The notes: generated from the sequence alone by a model not told the origin. A stretch of 64,000 nt of DNA from Rhynchopus sp. YZ270_cl-10 (GCA_964035575.1 OZ037887.1:868001-932000); one strand, 5' to 3'. Numbered from the stretch's first letter, positions 20,250-33,096 are shown. Translations and numbers: made by a program.

Positions 20250-21833
20250 ATGGCCGTCGTCGGAAAGGTGATCCGCTCCACCGCAGCCCCTGCCCCGGTG
20301 CAGCAGCAGGGCAAGCAGCAGGACCTGTCGATGCCATCGTTCCTCGACATGTTCCCCGCAGGTTTGTTTGTCTTCCTCATTTCGGGATATTTTGCCTTTC
20401 CCAGAAACGTTTGGCAGTGTGCCACAGCACCTTATTTTTGTAAAGATGTAAATAAGGATTTGGTGTGGCTGAAAGGGGTGCTATTTTGTGCTATTTTCTG
20501 CTATTTTGGGGTCGTCGGCCACACCAAGGATGGGAGGTTTTGTTGATCACTATACCTCTGCTTTCAATTTGTTGAAGTTAAGATGAGTCTGCACAGGAGG
20601 CATATTCATCTTATCATGGTTTTGACTAAACACAGAAAGGCCCCCTCCCTGCCTCATGTCTTTCAGTTGTTCTTTTTCTTCTTGCGATTCTATTTTAATT
20701 TTATTTTACCTTGCTTTTGCGCGGTTGTGATTTCGCCTTCTCTCTCGTAGCTTTTCTTGAAGAGACCTTACTAGGTTAGCCCCTTTATGTTGCCCTTCCC
20801 CCACCTCTTCGTTCTACCTACAGCGCAAGCCGTGCCCAGCCAGGTGTACCAGCAGCCCGCACAGAACACCGTGCACCCGATGTACGCACCACAGATGCAG
20901 AGGAAGCAGAACAGCCGTGCGGTGCACGACGACGACTTTGACAGGTGTGTGCATACACCTGCCTCGGGTTCTGGTTGCTTTTTTAACCACCACCCAGCCA
21001 CAAAACAAAAAAGAGAAAAATCACAAAAAAAATATTCATAAAAACCAACAACACTGCAGGCGCTACAGCAATGGGTACTGCCACAACCTGAACAGCCAGT
21101 ACGCCATGCCCCAGGTGGAGGCGTACCCGTACGCACCAAGCCACTCCTCGAACAGCTTCTACTCAGGCTCGTCGCGCAGCTCGGCGTCGCTGTGCCAGTA
21201 CCAGACGCAGAGCTTCGACTACTGCGAGCAGAGCATCAACAGCAACCAGAGCCACAGCCAGAGCAGCAGCCAGGGCCAGAGCCCCAGCTGGTTCGAGACC
21301 TCCAAGATCACAGTCTCCACGCCCGTCGAGCAGGCCCTCGGTGCAGAGGACCTCGAGAGCTCCACAGGCGAGCGCGGCAGGCCCCTCGAGCTCCTCACCA
21401 CACCCTCCAGCCGTAGCCGTTCCGCAGCATCCACAAACTCAAGGTACGCAAAAATGTTTATTGTGTCATTTTTAGGGGGGCGGGTTCGATAACCCGTGGA
21501 GAGGGCCTGCGCACCCCGGTTATGTCATGTAGTATGGTAGCTGAACAGATTATTGGAGTTCCCTCAACAGGGAAATGTGCTCCCGATAACCCCTTGTGTG
21601 GCCTGTATAGCCTGATGTATGATTCACGGTGAAAACAGATGGTTTCGTCTTTGCTGGAGGTTTTTTTCTGAAATTTATCACCACCCCATCACAGACCACA
21701 CACAGAAAATTTCAAATAGTACAAAACATAAACAAAAAACATTCTTCAAAACACCCCACCACACAGCGAGGAGATGGAGCCTATCTCTCGCCCCAGGAGC
21801 TTCTCGCAGCCAGCGCACGCCACAGAGGAGTGA
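20250..21833 (+). CDS. Ser/Gln-rich protein of unknown function, four exons
   Basis: Inferred exons: 20250-20361, 20824-20944, 21060-21443, 21767-21833. The join keeps one frame and gives 227 residues. Donors are GTTTGT, GTGTGT and GTACGC; acceptors are CTACAG, CTGCAG and CACAG. A strong pyrimidine tract ending TGTCAG lies 26 bases before the ATG. The protein starts MAVVGKVIRSTAAPAPVQQQ and has a short Met/Gln/Pro section (HPMYAPQMQRKQ). A Ser/Gln/Asn/Tyr-rich low-complexity core follows (SINSNQSHSQSSSQGQSPS), and the end is Arg/Ser-rich. Such composition is typical of disordered RNA-binding or scaffold proteins, but no domain supports a role. Exon GC content is well above that of the introns. 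Confidence 0.72.
20582..20612 (+). repeat. Class II hairpin variant inside intron 1
   Basis: GATGAGTCTGC, ACAGGAG, GCATATTCATC. Arms GATGA/TTCATC and TGC/GCA pair; the loop differs from ACGAGAG. It lies in the first intron of the Ser/Gln-rich gene. Confidence 0.45.
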
Positions 21834-23198
21834 TCTCTTTCGAATGAGTGGGCAGTCGTGAGAGGGGAAGCAAAAAATAAAAAAAATAAAAATAGCACCA
21901 ACAACAGTACACAACACGAACCAAAAAAGGCAAAAAAAAGCATTTCAAAAAAAAAAGGTGACGTTTTTGAGTACAAAACCCGCCTCTTTTGGGGGGGTTT
22001 TTTTTTTGTCGACGCAAATAATAAGAAATGCATTTTTCCTTTCCCCTAGGGGGTCAAAAAAGTTCTTCCCTATCCCTATCTCGCTTCTTCCAACCCCCCC
22101 TGATTGTTGTCCGTGTGTGTGAATTTCCTGCAGACTGCCTGCTTTTTCGTTTTATTATTAAACACGCTTAGGTGGCGATCGTCCGCGATTGTTGCTCAAA
22201 AAAAACCGTGATTTTGAATGATTCTTTTGCGCTACTGACAATTTTTTTATTTTGTCTTTTTTTTTTTTCCATTTACTTTTATGGTCCCCCATTGATTTTT
22301 ACACCCCCCTGATCCACCTATTCTCCCCGTTTGTATAATCCAAACAAAGCTGGAAAATTCAAGCTCATTATCCGAAGAGAATTCGAAGCAAACGTTATTG
22401 CAGTGCTACCTGGTCTTTTGTTTTTGTTTTGATGCATTCTTTTCGTTTCGTTAAGAAAAGAATGTATTTGGAAATAATTTGTTTTTTGAACACAAATGAT
22501 CAGTTCTTGGTCGCCGCAAACGTTTCTTATATTTTTTTTTCTTTGATGGGAACTTCCGTTTTGGGTTAGCAAAAACAACAAAAACAACAAAACAAAAAAA
22601 CAAAAACAAAACACAAAAAAGTACACCCCACTATGGTTTCGCTGAACCATATTATCCCTCCTCTCCTTTGCAACTTTTTAGTTTTATAGGTGAAAATAAG
22701 CAGCTTTTAGATTCATCTTACCAAAACTGTTTTCTTTTTTTTCTTTTTCAATACGTTTTTTCCCCCCCCGCTTTTTTACGTGTCTCCCCCTCCCCCCTTT
22801 GTGGCAATCACTATTTTCCCCCATATTTCCTCCATAGGAACTACGGTTAGTCGTCTCTTTTATCTTACCGGACTTTCCATCCCTTTCCCCCTCCCCATTT
22901 TCATGACTTCCGGGTACATGAGGGTTTTTCGCTATTACACTGGCTTTGCAAGCACACAGTGTTGCTTCCCACCTCTTCCCGTCTCTTTCTCTCGCCTTTT
23001 TTCTTTTTTCCTTTTTTTTCTCTTTTTTTTTTTTCTTTTCAAACTTCACTTTTTATTTTGTTTCGGTCTCTCTCTCTCTCCCCCCCTCAAAATCCCTCCC
23101 ACACCGTTCTGGATCTGGTCCTTATTTATTTATTTATTTTTTTTGTTTGTTATTTTTTCCTTTTGGGAGATGCGTGGGTGGTCTGGATCCCCCCCGTC

Positions 23199-23340
23199 GG
23201 GTAATGATGGTAGTAATGTGATGGGAGCCCATTGGAAATACGCAAAATACATCAAAATACATTTCACAATACACCGTGTATTGTGATGTATTTTGTCGTA
23301 TTCCAATGGGGGCTCCCATCACAATACTGCCACCATTACC
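23199..23340. mobile_element. Near-complete palindrome (foldback MITE)
   Basis: Arms of about 65 nt: GGTAATGATGGTAGTAATG at the left and its near-complement ending CCACCATTACC at the right, meeting near 23276. Both arms carry TGTGATGGGAGCCC and its complement. Non-coding. TA occurs symmetrically near both ends, so a TA target is possible but cannot be separated from the palindrome. Confidence 0.65.
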
Positions 23341-24626
23341 GTGGAGGGTTTTATTTACTGTACATCACAGCACTCATCTTTTTCAAAAGCCCTTTTTTTT
23401 TCCTTCTTGATTTGGCGTTTTTTGAAATAAAAAGCGGATATTTTTATGGTTTGCCCCACCCTCCCACCTCTCCCCCAAAACCCCACGGTGACGGGAAAAA
23501 AAAAAATGCATTTTTTTTTATGAAAACATAGCGAGAAGCTAAAAAAAAACCCCGCACATACACTATTATGGAATAGGTGTACCCCGTTTGTCTTCCCAAA
23601 GCCTGGTGAGCATTTGTTTGTACCGAGCCTTTTTTTTTTTGTCATATTCCAAGACGAGAAAGCACCAAACGAGGCTTAGCTTCATGAATTTTTTTTTTTG
23701 ACAATGGGTACATGAGATAGGTATCGTTTAGAAATGAATGGGGGAAGGGGAACAAAAGAAGAAGAAGAGTGGTAATTTAAAAAAAGAGATATAGAGCGAA
23801 AATGGGGGATGGGTTTGGCGCGGAGCGTGGGAAAAGGGGGTTTTTCTAAAATTATGGAAATTTAGAACCCCCCCGTCCCCGTTCTCTTTTAAAAACCCAT
23901 TCAAGACCCATCATTTTCCCTTTTTTTTTCAAGGTGGCGCAAAGGCTTGGATACGTGCACCTTACAAACTGTTCTGATTTTTTTTTTTTTCTCTTTGAGA
24001 CTACATTCGTATTAGTTCTGTTCCCAATGTTTTTTTTTTTTTTTGAAGGTTCAACAATTTTCACATCTTTTTACGTTTTTTTTTTCTCTCTCTTTTTGTT
24101 CCGTGTTCGGCAAAATAGTATAATGCCTGGTATCTCTCCCTCTTTCTTTCTTCCTTCCTTTCCAACAGCAATTAGGATGGAACAGAGTGAAAAAAAAATG
24201 CGACTTTTCTTTTTTTGAAACGGGATGGAAAAAAAAAACATAACAAACAAACAAACAAAGACACACCCACTCTCTATGGCTGACAAAGCCGCGTATTATG
24301 GAGTACAAAAGAGAGCTACAAGGGGGGCGAGAGAAAACAGAGATGTGAGCCAGGAGAAAGGAAGATAAGACTTTATTATTCTTTTTTTTTTTATACCAAA
24401 ATACACGACTCTCGCGCTCTTTCTCTCTCTCTCTCTCTCTCTCCCCTTCATTCTCTTCTTTTCTTGCAATTTTTTTTATTTTATGTTATAAGTGCCTCGA
24501 TAGATAACTCTTCTCGGAAAAAGAGTTGCGTATCTTCCGCATTCAATAGGCATTCCTAACCTAAATTAGTGTTTACGTCCGTCGAGTCGTTTTTGCACTT
24601 TCCCTTTTTCAATTTTTTTTTTTTTA

Positions 24627-24655
24627 GGTGTGCGCGCATCAAGGCACAGTTCATC
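24627..24655 (+). repeat. Class II hairpin variant
   Basis: GGTGTGCGCGC, ATCAAG, GCACAGTTCATC. The arms pair but the loop is altered. Confidence 0.45.
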
Positions 24656-26794
24656 TTGAAATTTTTTTTTTTTGGACATTATTTTGTTCGTTCCACAAAA
24701 CCTACAAATGTTATTTTGGAGAAAATCGGGGGGAAAAAATATCGATTTGAATCTCGAGTGTGGTTTCGTTTTATTTATTTTTCTGGGGAGAGGGGAGGGG
24801 GAGAAATATCCTCACAAAAAAAAATACAAAAAAAAAAAAAAAAAAAAAACGGTCCTTCCCGCCGAGGGTACCCTTCTCTCTCCGTACAGCATTGCAGCCC
24901 ATTTTCCTACACACAAATGTTTTTTTTTTTCCTCGCACCATCTACCCATTTCCCCCACCCACCCACCATCCATCTTTCACTTAACGTGTCTGCGTCGGCA
25001 CGTTATTACCCTAGCTTTTTTTATGTACTCTTTTGTTCAGCACTGTGTGCTTGATGATGGTACATATTTTTTCTCCCCCCTGAACAGCAACTGGAAGGGG
25101 GGGAATTTGGGGGCTCAAAAAAAAAAGTAAAAAATATTCTCCAATCTCCAGAAAAAAAAACGCGTGGAGTTCACAAGGGTGGTGTCTACACGTAGTCAGT
25201 TTTTCAAAAAACAAAAAAAAAAAAAAAATAAGAAAACAAAAACAAAACAAAACCAACAACCTTTCATCAACCCCCTTCTTTACTATACTGTTTTTTTTTT
25301 TTTTTTTTTTTTTTTTTCTTTCTTTCTTGGAAGAAAAGCATCATCTCTCCCCCATTGTTTTCAGAAAAAAAAGTGAGAAAAATTTTTTTTGTAAAAAAAA
25401 AGGGGGGCGAAGAAGGGGATGGTTGTGTCACGTTGTGCACTCATACACAAAACAATAAAATAGTTTTTCTGTCACATACTGGGTGTGTTCTGTTAATGCA
25501 AATCGTTTACATTTTTTGGGGTGATAAGTTGTGAAGGAAAGAGGGTTTCAGTGATGCCAAAGTAAGTTTGAGGACAATTTTTGGGGGTGATGATATATAT
25601 TGACCCCCCTCACCTCAGTGCTTTCTATTGTTCTTTGAAAATGGAAAGTATGCGGGTACTTACTTTAGTGGTTTTCCTTCGACCTCGATCCAGTGTGCCT
25701 ACTATTTCACACATATTTTTTTTTTTATCCCAAAGGCAATAGACGGACTTCAAATTGGATAATAAAAAAAAACGCAACTTTATCATCCTTCGATGTTGAG
25801 AAGTCATTACTATCAAAGCACCTAAGATTGACCACCATTTCCCCCCCGTTTTTTATTGTTTTTTTGTTTTTTTGTTTTAATTCATCACATTCTTTTGACA
25901 AATAGGGGGAGATTCTGGTCATATTTCTTCTTCTTTTTTCTTTTTTTCTTTTCGTTTTATACTGTGAATGTCACTTTTATTTTACACTTAGGGACGCGTT
26001 ATGCCTGCCCATTTAGAAGGAGGGGAAACACCCCATATTTTTTTTTTGTATGGTTGGGTATGAGTAAGGTTCTGGTCCCTTTATCCATTGCTGTTAATTG
26101 TTGTTGGTATTTTTTATTTTATTTTTTGTACATCTACCTGAATTCCATATCTTCATTGTTTTTTATTTGTTATGACTTTTATTCGCTTTACACTCATTCA
26201 GTTGTTGTTTGTGTTTTTTGAAGCATTGTTGGGTGATCTATGAAACGGGGAAAGGTTTTTTTTTTGCTCTCAGTAATGTCTCACAGACGCTCACTAAGTT
26301 CTGAGGGGGTTTTTTGTACTTTAGTAGACGACGCTGGTGGATAAACTCCATCTTTCGATTGAAAATAATATTTTACTCTATTGTACTTTAGTGGTATGGC
26401 TGAAACCAGCTATTCTGCCGCCACTAGAATCCCACAAAAGTGTACAATTTTTGGGAGATATAAACATTTTATTAGGAGAAATGTCTTTGCCAAAAAACGT
26501 TTCTTATAGCCATAAAACTGGGAGCATGTATTCTGTGGTGGTCAAAAGTGCAAAGTTCCTTCGCCTGCGGCGGGAAGTCCTTGACCCATTTTCAGCATTT
26601 TCTTATGTTTTCACCTCTCACAGACTCTCAGCCTGTGTGTCCTCACGGAGACAATCATAGATCACCCAAATATTGTTTACCCCCAAAAAAATTCAAAAAG
26701 AAAAAACAACCATTTTTTATCAGCATTTTTTTTTTTGTCATAAAAGATATCAGAGAAAAAGTCAAATCTCTATGTTTTTTTTTTATTTTAGGTA

Positions 26795-27501
26795 CCTACC
26801 CCCCCCCGTGTATATGTCCTGTGCATATGTCCGTGTTGGCCGAGGCTCGGACATATACACATGTTTTCGGACATATACACATCCCGGACATATGCACAGT
26901 TCAGTGTATACAGTGTACAGTGGCAAAAACCCATTCCGAGCTTTCCGGCCGGTGCGTTGGCGGGGCATCTCCCCTCAGGGTTTTTCAGGGGATGGGGTTG
27001 AAGAAGGGGGAAAATGGGTCAAATACGAGAGGGGGCGGTGTGAACCATCCCGCCACCAGGCCTCTCCTCCTCTGTGCAGCCTTGAGAGCTTTGTAGCCAC
27101 CGGTGAGTCACAAGCCGTAGGTCCATACAAAGAACGCGTAACCCTGCGCTCGCGGAGGTACACCTTAAAATTTGTTCTCCGCTCGCTTCGCTCGCGGAGG
27201 TACACCTTCAAAAATTTTTCCGCTCGCTGCGCTCGCGGAGGTACACCTTAAAAATTTTTCTCTGCTCGCTTCGCTCGCGGAGGTACACCTTCAAAAAATT
27301 TTCCGCTCGCTACGCTCGCGGAGGTACACCTTAAAATTTTTCCCGCTCGCTTCGCTCGCGGAGGTACACCTTAAGGCAGATTTTTACCTCTCACACGGAC
27401 ATATACACCTGTACCTGTGTATATGTCCGGAAAATTTTCAGAAAGTCCCGGACATATGCACATCAAAATGGGTCCGGACATATACACGGGGGGGGGGTAG
27501 G
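26795..27501. mobile_element. TA-flanked MITE with 10-mer array and hairpin array
   Basis: A 707-bp element with inverted ends CCTACCCCCCCCCGTGTATA and its complement, flanked by TA. Sub-terminal copies of GGACATATACAC and GGACATATGCAC occur in both arms. The middle (about 27145-27372) has six roughly 40-bp units, each with GCTCGCTTCGCTCGCGGAGG and TACACCTTAAAA. No transposase. Confidence 0.75.
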
Positions 27502-27689
27502 TACGCTATTTATTTTACCTTTTTGTGCTAGCAATATCCACGCACACCGCACACACCCAACACTTCGCCACCTCTCCATCTTCAGAAGGGAATGGTTCTT
27601 TGTGATCAAAGGTGAACCCAATCACAAATAGAATACAACAAAAAAGATTGATGAAATAACCAATGTTCAAAACATTAAGTAATCTAATC

Positions 27690-27722
27690 AGACTAAGCAC
27701 GAATAGGCTTAGGTTCACCTTA
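27690..27722 (+). repeat. Class I hairpin
   Basis: GACTAAGC, ACGAATAG, GCTTAGGTTC, followed by ACCTTACAAAAC. Stem CTAAGC/GCTTAG is intact; the loop is one base longer. Confidence 0.55.
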
Positions 27723-27813
27723 CAAAACCTTTCTTTTCTTTTTTTTTCCTCTTTGCCGACAGATGATAGTGCAATGTCGATATATTGACCAGAATTATTA
27801 AAAAAGGATGAAA

Positions 27814-28003
27814 GGGGACAATATTGGAGTGTACCATTGGTAAGCAATGTTATTTCAATGATATAGGTGACGACACCTCCCCCCCTTTTTTTGCCAGTTT
27901 TTTGTGTGCACGTTTAGGAAGGGCAACTTCCTATTAAGCCCGCCGACTCCATTTTTCTTGGAGCTTCCAGGACCGTGCATGCTCCGATCCCTAAAGGAAT
28001 GGT
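27814..28003 (+). repeat. 190-bp interspersed repeat, copy 2
   Basis: Same landmarks as the copy at 19128, with a few short indels. Confidence 0.65.
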
Positions 28004-28800
28004 AAAAAAAAGTTTTCAAAAAAAAGGAAGAAAAATAGTGAAAGGTCTGACATTATGATCTATATAATTAACAAAACAAACCGAAGACGCTGTCATGAAG
28101 ACAATCAATTTACCCCAAAACCAACACACTTTCCTTTTTATATTTCGAATTAACAAGCGAAGACTTAGGTCAACCTCTTAGTATCAAAGCAAAAAAAAAT
28201 AATCTGGCAGTTCCCACTCTCTCTTATCTCAGCTCTGTCACACAAAATGTATGATGGGTTTTTTTTTTTTTTTGTGTGTTCATCTGTGAAAAGCTTTCAA
28301 GAAAAAGTCAACAAAAAAGGCTTGTGGTGAGCTGTCTATCAAATTGAGGCTGGGGGGGGGGGGGACGTTCAATGCTTTTGTATGTCAATAGAGAGAAGCC
28401 TAGGTCTTCTTGTTTTATTTCTTTTTCGTCCTTTCTTTTCTTTCTTTTAAAGGGGATGCGATATCACGCTTAGACGTGTGCTTTTTTTTTTATAGTCTTT
28501 TTATTACAAAAAAAAACAGAAGAAAAAAAAAGAAATCCCTTACCTGGTACTCCAGAAAAAAAAAATCCCAAGTACGCAACAACTACGCAACAAGTACGCA
28601 AAATGTACGCAAAATGGGGGTGGGCTTCATTTTTACTTTGTGGGTATTTTTTGGGTTTTTTTGGTTTTAGGGTTCCAGAAGCCAGTTTGTGCACCCCAAA
28701 AGTGCCGAAATCACCTGAAAGTGGCAAAAAGCAAAAGAAAAGCATGTTTTGCGGGGGGGAAAATTCCAAGGTTTTTTGCAGGGATGACCACCGCATAGGC

Positions 28801-29640
28801 TGTACTGTACTGTACTGTACTGTACTGTACTGTACTGTACTGTACTGTACTGTACTGTACTGTACTGTACTGTACTGTACTGTACTGTACTGTACTGTAC
28901 TGTACTGTACTGTACTGTACTGTACTGTACTGTACTGTACTGTACTGTACTGTACTGTACTGTACTGTACTGTACTGTACTGTACTGTACTGTACTGTAC
29001 TGTACTGTACTGTACTGTACTGTACTGTACTGTACTGTACTGTACTGTACTGTACTGTACTGTACTGTACTGTACTGTACTGTACTGTACTGTACTGTAC
29101 TGTACTGTACTGTACTGTACTGTACTGTACTGTACTGTACTGTACTGTACTGTACTGTACTGTACTGTACTGTACTGTACTGTACTGTACTGTACTGTAC
29201 TGTACTGTACTGTACTGTACTGTACTGTACTGTACTGTACTGTACTGTACTGTACTGTACTGTACTGTACTGTACTGTACTGTACTGTACTGTACTGTAC
29301 TGTACTGTACTGTACTGTACTGTACTGTGTACTGTGTACTGTGTACTGTGTACTGTGTACTGTGTACTGTGTACTGTGTACTGTGTACTGTGTACTGTGT
29401 ACTGTGTACTGTGTACTGTGTACTGTGTACTGTGTACTGTGTACTGTGTACTGTGTACTGTGTACTGTGTACTGTGTACTGTGTACTGTGTACTGTGTAC
29501 TGTGTACTGTGTACTGTGTACTGTGTACTGTGTACTGTGTACTGTGTACTGTGTACTGTGTACTGTGTACTGTGTACTGTGTACTGTGTACTGTGTACTG
29601 TGTACTGTGTACTGTGTACTGTGTACTGTGTACTGTGTAC
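28801..29640. repeat. Two-phase satellite: (TGTAC)105 then (TGTGTAC)45
   Basis: By line counting, 28801-29325 is an unbroken run of TGTAC (525 bp). At 29326 it switches cleanly to TGTGTAC and runs to 29640 (315 bp). I saw no variant unit in either block. The unit lacks stop codons in any frame, so long open frames here mean nothing. It is bordered by direct TACGCAACAAG arrays at 28570-28615 and 29743-29788. Confidence 0.95.
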
Positions 29641-29840
29641 TGTAAATTGCAAATGCCGGTGTTTAAAAGCTTCACCAGCGAGAATTTTTTTCAAAAAAAA
29701 AAAATACCCACAAAATGAAAATGAAGCCCCGTGCTTTCACGAAGTACGCAAGAACTACGCAACAAGTACGCAACAAGTACGCAAAATGGGGTTATCAGGA
29801 GCACCATTACCGGGAAATTCCGGAGCAAAAAAAAAAAAAA

Positions 29841-32075
29841 GAGAAAAGTTCGATTTCGGCCTCGAAAATTACCGTGACACCGATTTGTCACGGAATTTTG
29901 TCACGGAATTTTTTTGAAAGATTCGATTTCGTGACAAAAAAAAATCGATTTCGTGACAAACCAATTTTTTCATTGACACACAAAATTCGATTTCGTGACA
30001 AACCGATTTTTTCATTGACAAAAAAAAATTCGATTTCGTGACAAATCCAAAAATTCAGTGACAAAAAAATGTCAATGAAAAAATGGATTTTGTCAAGGAA
30101 ACCGAACTTTTTGTCACGGAAAAAGTCGTGACAGAAATGGATTTTGTCAAGGAAACCAAACTTTTTGTCACGGAAAAAGTCGTGACAGGGCACTGGGTAC
30201 TGGGTACACTGGATACAAGGATAAAAGTCGTGAAAGAGCAACCACAGCTCCACATGACAAACACAAAAGTGTCCAGTCACGTGGGGCATTCATGCACTGA
30301 GGAGATAATGATCCAACAATTTACAAGAAAGATTACTTAACCTACTGCTGGAAATTGCCAGGTCGTAGTAACACACAAAGTGTGCCTCCGTTCGGGAAGA
30401 CCGGATATTCTAGAGACCAAAAAGGCCTCAAGAATATCTTCCGGTAGTCAAGGTATAACCGAATGAACGGCCCAAGACCCCCGTGGAGAAGTTAAATGTG
30501 TAATGCTATCAGGTAGAAACTGCGAACACTGTCTTACCCTCCTCAATGCATGGTGGAAGATGTCTTTGACAACAAATATCCTGTACCCAGGTACCAGGTT
30601 CCCAGACCCACGTAGTACCACGTCGCAGTACTACGCAAAATTTACCACCAGACCCTGTCTTCGTGCACCTTAAGTACAACGCCGCAGACAGGCCAAACAT
30701 GCGTTGGACTCAGAGGAATGCCTGCTGTGCAGTGTATCAAACATGAGAACCAACTCCCAGCAACAAGGGGCGCCTTTTGGCGGGCGTTGTTGAGGGTGTT
30801 TGGGGTGCAAAGTTTTCCACAATTTTGATGCGCGGGTACAGAAGTGTTGTCTTGTTCTTTCATCTCTAGGAATGTAAATGTCAATCGCGTTTAACTACCA
30901 CTAGGGCTTGTTCAGTGAACCCACGAGGGGTCGAAGGGGGTTGGTTATCCCATATCTATCAAAGGTTGTGTCGACCAGGCGAATCCACTATGTTACGCTG
31001 TATGATGATAAATCCGAAGAAATAACAGTGCATAGCAACTGCAGGAAGTTTGTTAAAAAGAGTGCCTCACGCTACACAAACCACCACCCGCGATTGACTT
31101 AGATGTTATAACAAAGAGAATTCAGAACAAAACAACACCCTGCCCCATACACACTAAATTGTCATGCTTCAAGAGCATGCCTGGGCCAAAATTACTATGA
31201 CGAAAAGGCAACAAGACCACCCACAAGGAGTGTGAATTGTGCACTGGTTTTCTGGGGGAACAAACAATATTTTCTTGTGTCTAGTCCTCCGGAAGCAGAG
31301 GACAGACTTTCCGGAAGGTTTCCAAAGTCGAATTTCTTGCACTAGCTATGCTCCCTGGTTAATGGCTATAGCAGTGACTGACAAAGTGTTCCCACCCCCC
31401 TTTCCACCACCATAATAACCGAACTCTGCTTATCAAACCACAATCTGAATCTGCTTCCGTCGCATGCGCTGGTGGATTCGATCTGTTTTGGTGTGTGTAA
31501 TGGAATGTATGGGTGAGGGTTGGGGTATTAGGTATAGAAACGTGCGCACCCATTAATTTTTTACCGAATGAAAATGAAATCTGCAATGAGTGTCTGCTGC
31601 ATATCATTTAGTGGGGCTGGCCTCTGGCCAGAGGCGTGCAAGCCTGACCGTGTTCGCGATATACTAAGTCTTGCATAATCATAAAGTTATCATACCTTGT
31701 GTCTTCAGTCTCTGCCCTTCGGTTTCTAGACAGCTCAAGAATGGCCTCTTTTGTGTTTGTCAAGTGGCTGTCTGGTCACTTTTCAGTGACTGGCGGGTTG
31801 GCTGTCACGACTTTTTCCTTGACAAAATCCATTTTTTTCAATGACATTTTTTTGTCAATGAAAAAATGGATTTGTCACGAAATCGAATTTTTTTTTGTCA
31901 ATGAAAAAAGTCATTTGTCACTAAATTGAATTTTGTGTGTCAATGAAAAAATCGGCTTGTCACGAAATCGATTTTTTTTTGTCACGAAATCGAATCTTTC
32001 AAAAAAATTCCGTGACAAAGTACCGTGACAAATCGGTGTCACGGGTATTTTCGAGGCCGAAATCGAACTTTTCTC
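29841..32075. mobile_element. Long-TIR DNA transposon A, decayed
   Basis: About 2.2 kb. Its inverted repeats begin GAGAAAAGTTCGATTTCGGC and extend to about 30188 on the left and from about 31803 on the right. They are built of sub-repeats such as TTTCGTGACAAA and TTTTTTCATTGACA. Both ends abut A runs, so no target duplication can be read. The interior (30300-31380) matches the interior of element B (46500-47390), for example CTTCAAGAGCATGCC and CTAGTCCTCCG...AAGCAGAGGACAGACTTTCC, which suggests a shared decayed coding region. Stops are frequent and I cannot name the transposase. Sub-repeated long TIRs recall Mutator-like or foldback elements. Confidence 0.7.
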
Positions 32076-32095
32076 AAAAAAAAAAAAAAAAAATA

Positions 32096-32142
32096 TAGTG
32101 GAGCACACTCTAGGGTGGCTACACTAATACAACCAAGTTTTC
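32096..32142 (+). repeat. Class IV A-tailed structured repeat
   Basis: TAGTGGAGCACACTCTAGGG, then TGGCTACACTAATACAACC and AAGTTTTC plus an A run. TAGTG pairs with CACTA to close a stem. Confidence 0.6.
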
Positions 32143-32298
32143 AAAAAAAAAAAAAAAAACTGAACAAACTGAAAAGTGAAAACACTGTATGACAGCTAAC
32201 ACCCAACTCAGATCAAAAAAAAAAAAAAAAAAAAGTAGGGTGGGGAATAGAGAAACGGGGGGTAGATTGCGACAAAGGGGGATAAAAAAAATTGTTTG

Positions 32299-32344
32299 AC
32301 AGTGGAGGGTGCGTATGTGGCAACTACACTATTCCAACAATTTT
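32299..32344 (+). repeat. Class V structured repeat, short variant
   Basis: CAGTGGAGGGTGCGTATGTG, then GCAACTACACTATTCCAAC and AATTTTT. Related to copies at 34486, 50953 and 51781. Confidence 0.5.
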
Positions 32345-32984
32345 TCGAATTATTCAAAAAGAAGGAAAAAAAAATTACGGTGCAACATTATTCTGCCCCC
32401 CCAGACTCACCCCACCCAGCCTAAGACGTACACGAGAGACGTACATTGTCGGGGGGAAAAATCTTATCTTTTTTTTAAAAGAAACCACACCAAAGGTCAG
32501 ACCAGAATCGTTTCTTATTTTGGGGTTGTCTTTCTTGCCACTCTCGTAGAGAATGGAATGGTACTTCTGTTGATGAACACCAAAAAAAACAACCAAAAAA
32601 AAGAGTAAAAACAACAAAGAGCACAAAGCAAACATAACAAAAAACTTTATAAAAATCTGTTCAAACTCTCGCAGACATTGCATGGTTCTGTTGACCTTTT
32701 CCCCCTTTAAAAAAAAAAAAAAATCACAAAGGTGTGTGTACCGCACCCCCCACCCACATCCTCAAGGAATGAGGTGTATTTTCTGTTAAGTAGTTCCTAG
32801 CACCATTTGGGTGACTCTTTGCACCGCACAACATGCCTCTTGGTATGGGTGAGAGCTGTCGGTACAAACAAAAAAAAACAAATAAATCCACAAAACAAGG
32901 TGTACGATGGCGGCCACAGTCTTAGCGGATTTGTGGACTCTCTCTCTCTCTCTCTCTCTTTTTCTATTTTTCCCAAAAAAAAAA

Positions 32985-33034
32985 TAGTGGAGCACATCCT
33001 CGGATGTCCTACACTAGAAACCAAGTTTTTAGCA
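32985..33034 (+). repeat. Class IV A-tailed structured repeat
   Basis: TAGTGGAGCACATCCTCGGA, TGTCCTACACTAGAAACC, AAGTTTTT. Preceded and followed by A runs. Confidence 0.6.
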
Positions 33035-33049
33035 AAAAAAGTGTTTAGT

Positions 33050-33096
33050 ATAGTGGAGTTCATCCTCGGGTGTCTACACCATACAACCAAGTTTCA
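33050..33096 (+). repeat. Class IV A-tailed structured repeat
   Basis: TAGTGGAGTTCATCCTCGGG, TGTCTACACCATACAACC, AAGTTTC plus A run. Only 16 bases after the previous copy. Confidence 0.65.

Larger units (their letters stand above)
21834..26794. other. Long AT-rich spacer
   Basis: No gene seen in almost 5 kb. It is dominated by T and A runs, a CT run (24418-24444), and AT-rich low complexity. Structured items are a large inverted repeat (23199-23340) and a class II hairpin (24627-24655). Open frames here are Phe/Lys homopolymer artefacts. Confidence 0.55.
27502..28800. other. Intergenic spacer
   Basis: No gene seen. It includes a class I repeat (27690-27722), the second 190-bp repeat (27814-28003), a G run at 28362-28374, and an imperfect array of TACGCAACAAG units (28570-28615) that recurs beyond the satellite at 29743-29788. 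Confidence 0.5.

Noticed and set aside
21478-21500. tRNA T-arm-like GGGTTCGATAACCC in the third intron of the Ser/Gln-rich gene
   Set aside because: Loop length is wrong and no D, anticodon or acceptor arms can be drawn around it.
22684-25376. Lys- and Phe-rich frames at 22-25 kb as genes
   Set aside because: They follow A and T runs, lack any domain-like block, and shift frame at each homopolymer.
28470-29918. Very long open frames over the TGTAC/TGTGTAC satellite
   Set aside because: The unit contains no stop codon in any frame, so length is automatic.
30908-31102. 64-residue frame inside element A as a host gene
   Set aside because: It lies between the inverted repeats of a decayed transposon, and this stretch has no counterpart to confirm its limits.
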